DNA of 64,000 nt, from NCBI RefSeq assembly GCF_026410385.1, contig NZ_JAPMLT010000001.1:620001-684000 (forward strand), written 5' to 3'. Position numbers and translations under genes: made by a program. This document shows, piece after piece, positions 63,881 through 64,000 of this stretch (position 1 is its first letter; each line of letters starts with the position of its first letter). Origin of the DNA: Tumebacillus lacus (GTDB taxonomy: Bacteria > Bacillota > Bacilli > Tumebacillales > Tumebacillaceae). A model generated the notes under the pieces. The model was not told where the DNA came from. It did not search any database and saw nothing but the letters and a program-made list of their open reading frames with translations.

Positions 63881-64000
63881 AGGGAAAATTCTTGATGACA
63901 CAGAATATTCAAAGCCACAATGCGCAGTGAAAGCTATGAAAGCCCTTTCATAAGGTGATCCCACTCGATCAAAAGTCTAAATTGGCTCTTTTTTATCTAG

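Overview
The window looks like a chromosomal segment of a GC-rich, endospore-forming member of the Bacillales. Evidence: spore germination genes (sleB-ypeB, cwlD), prsW, ccpA, a SAM-I riboswitch ahead of metI-metC, AGGAGG-type ribosome binding sites with many TTG/GTG starts, and gene order close to the Bacillus subtilis der-yph-ypf-cmk-ypfA-ypeB-sleB-prsW-gudB region. An Alicyclobacillaceae-type host such as Tumebacillus would fit, but that is an inference from GC content and gene style. No rRNA, standard tRNA, insertion sequence, prophage or CRISPR array was seen.

Layout. 14-4132 (minus): der, two DUF3189 genes and a YIEGIA membrane-protein cluster. 4232-4436 (minus): a promoter-to-terminator non-coding RNA whose 3' half folds as a tRNA without an anticodon arm; this is the most unusual element found. 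4549-10508 (minus): DUF1028, fni, the S1-like rpsA, plsC, cmk, a second small RNA candidate (9088-9209), a small membrane protein and a PilZ protein. 10691-17395: cwlD, ypeB-sleB, an unlisted 54-residue zinc-ribbon gene, prsW, ansA, gudB and a small acidic protein. 17544-20100 (minus): metI-metC under a SAM-I riboswitch. 20271-22950 (plus): MFS transporter, phosphosulfolactate synthase and DUF441. 23022-27227 (minus): a MecA/YpbH adaptor, then ccpA-hydroxyacid dehydrogenase-pepV. 27389-32153: DUF418, a small orphan-gene cluster, an MFS gene remnant and a surface GH18-SLH protein. 32526-38623 (plus): RND efflux pair, SGNH esterase and DUF421. 38666-44264 (minus): an ArsB-like pump with its operator, a PcrA-like helicase operon with two paralogous helical-tail proteins, and SprT. 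44374-53815: chemoreceptor, rhomboid protease, phosphoesterase, nitronate monooxygenase-like enzyme, folE, PBP1a and others. 53944-63806: cold-shock protein, SDR, rhodanese, cysK, NlpC/P60, Lin0512, an orphan DNA/RNA methyltransferase and gltB.

Working together. Several units join into pathways: sulfur amino acids (metI, metC, cysK, rhodanese) and nitrogen (gltB, gudB, ansA) metabolism; spore cortex making and breaking (cwlD, sleB, ypeB, plus the sulfolactate enzyme known from spores); envelope maintenance (PBP1a, NlpC/P60, GH18-SLH, plsC); and ribosome/RNA functions (der, S1-like protein, csp, the two RNA candidates).
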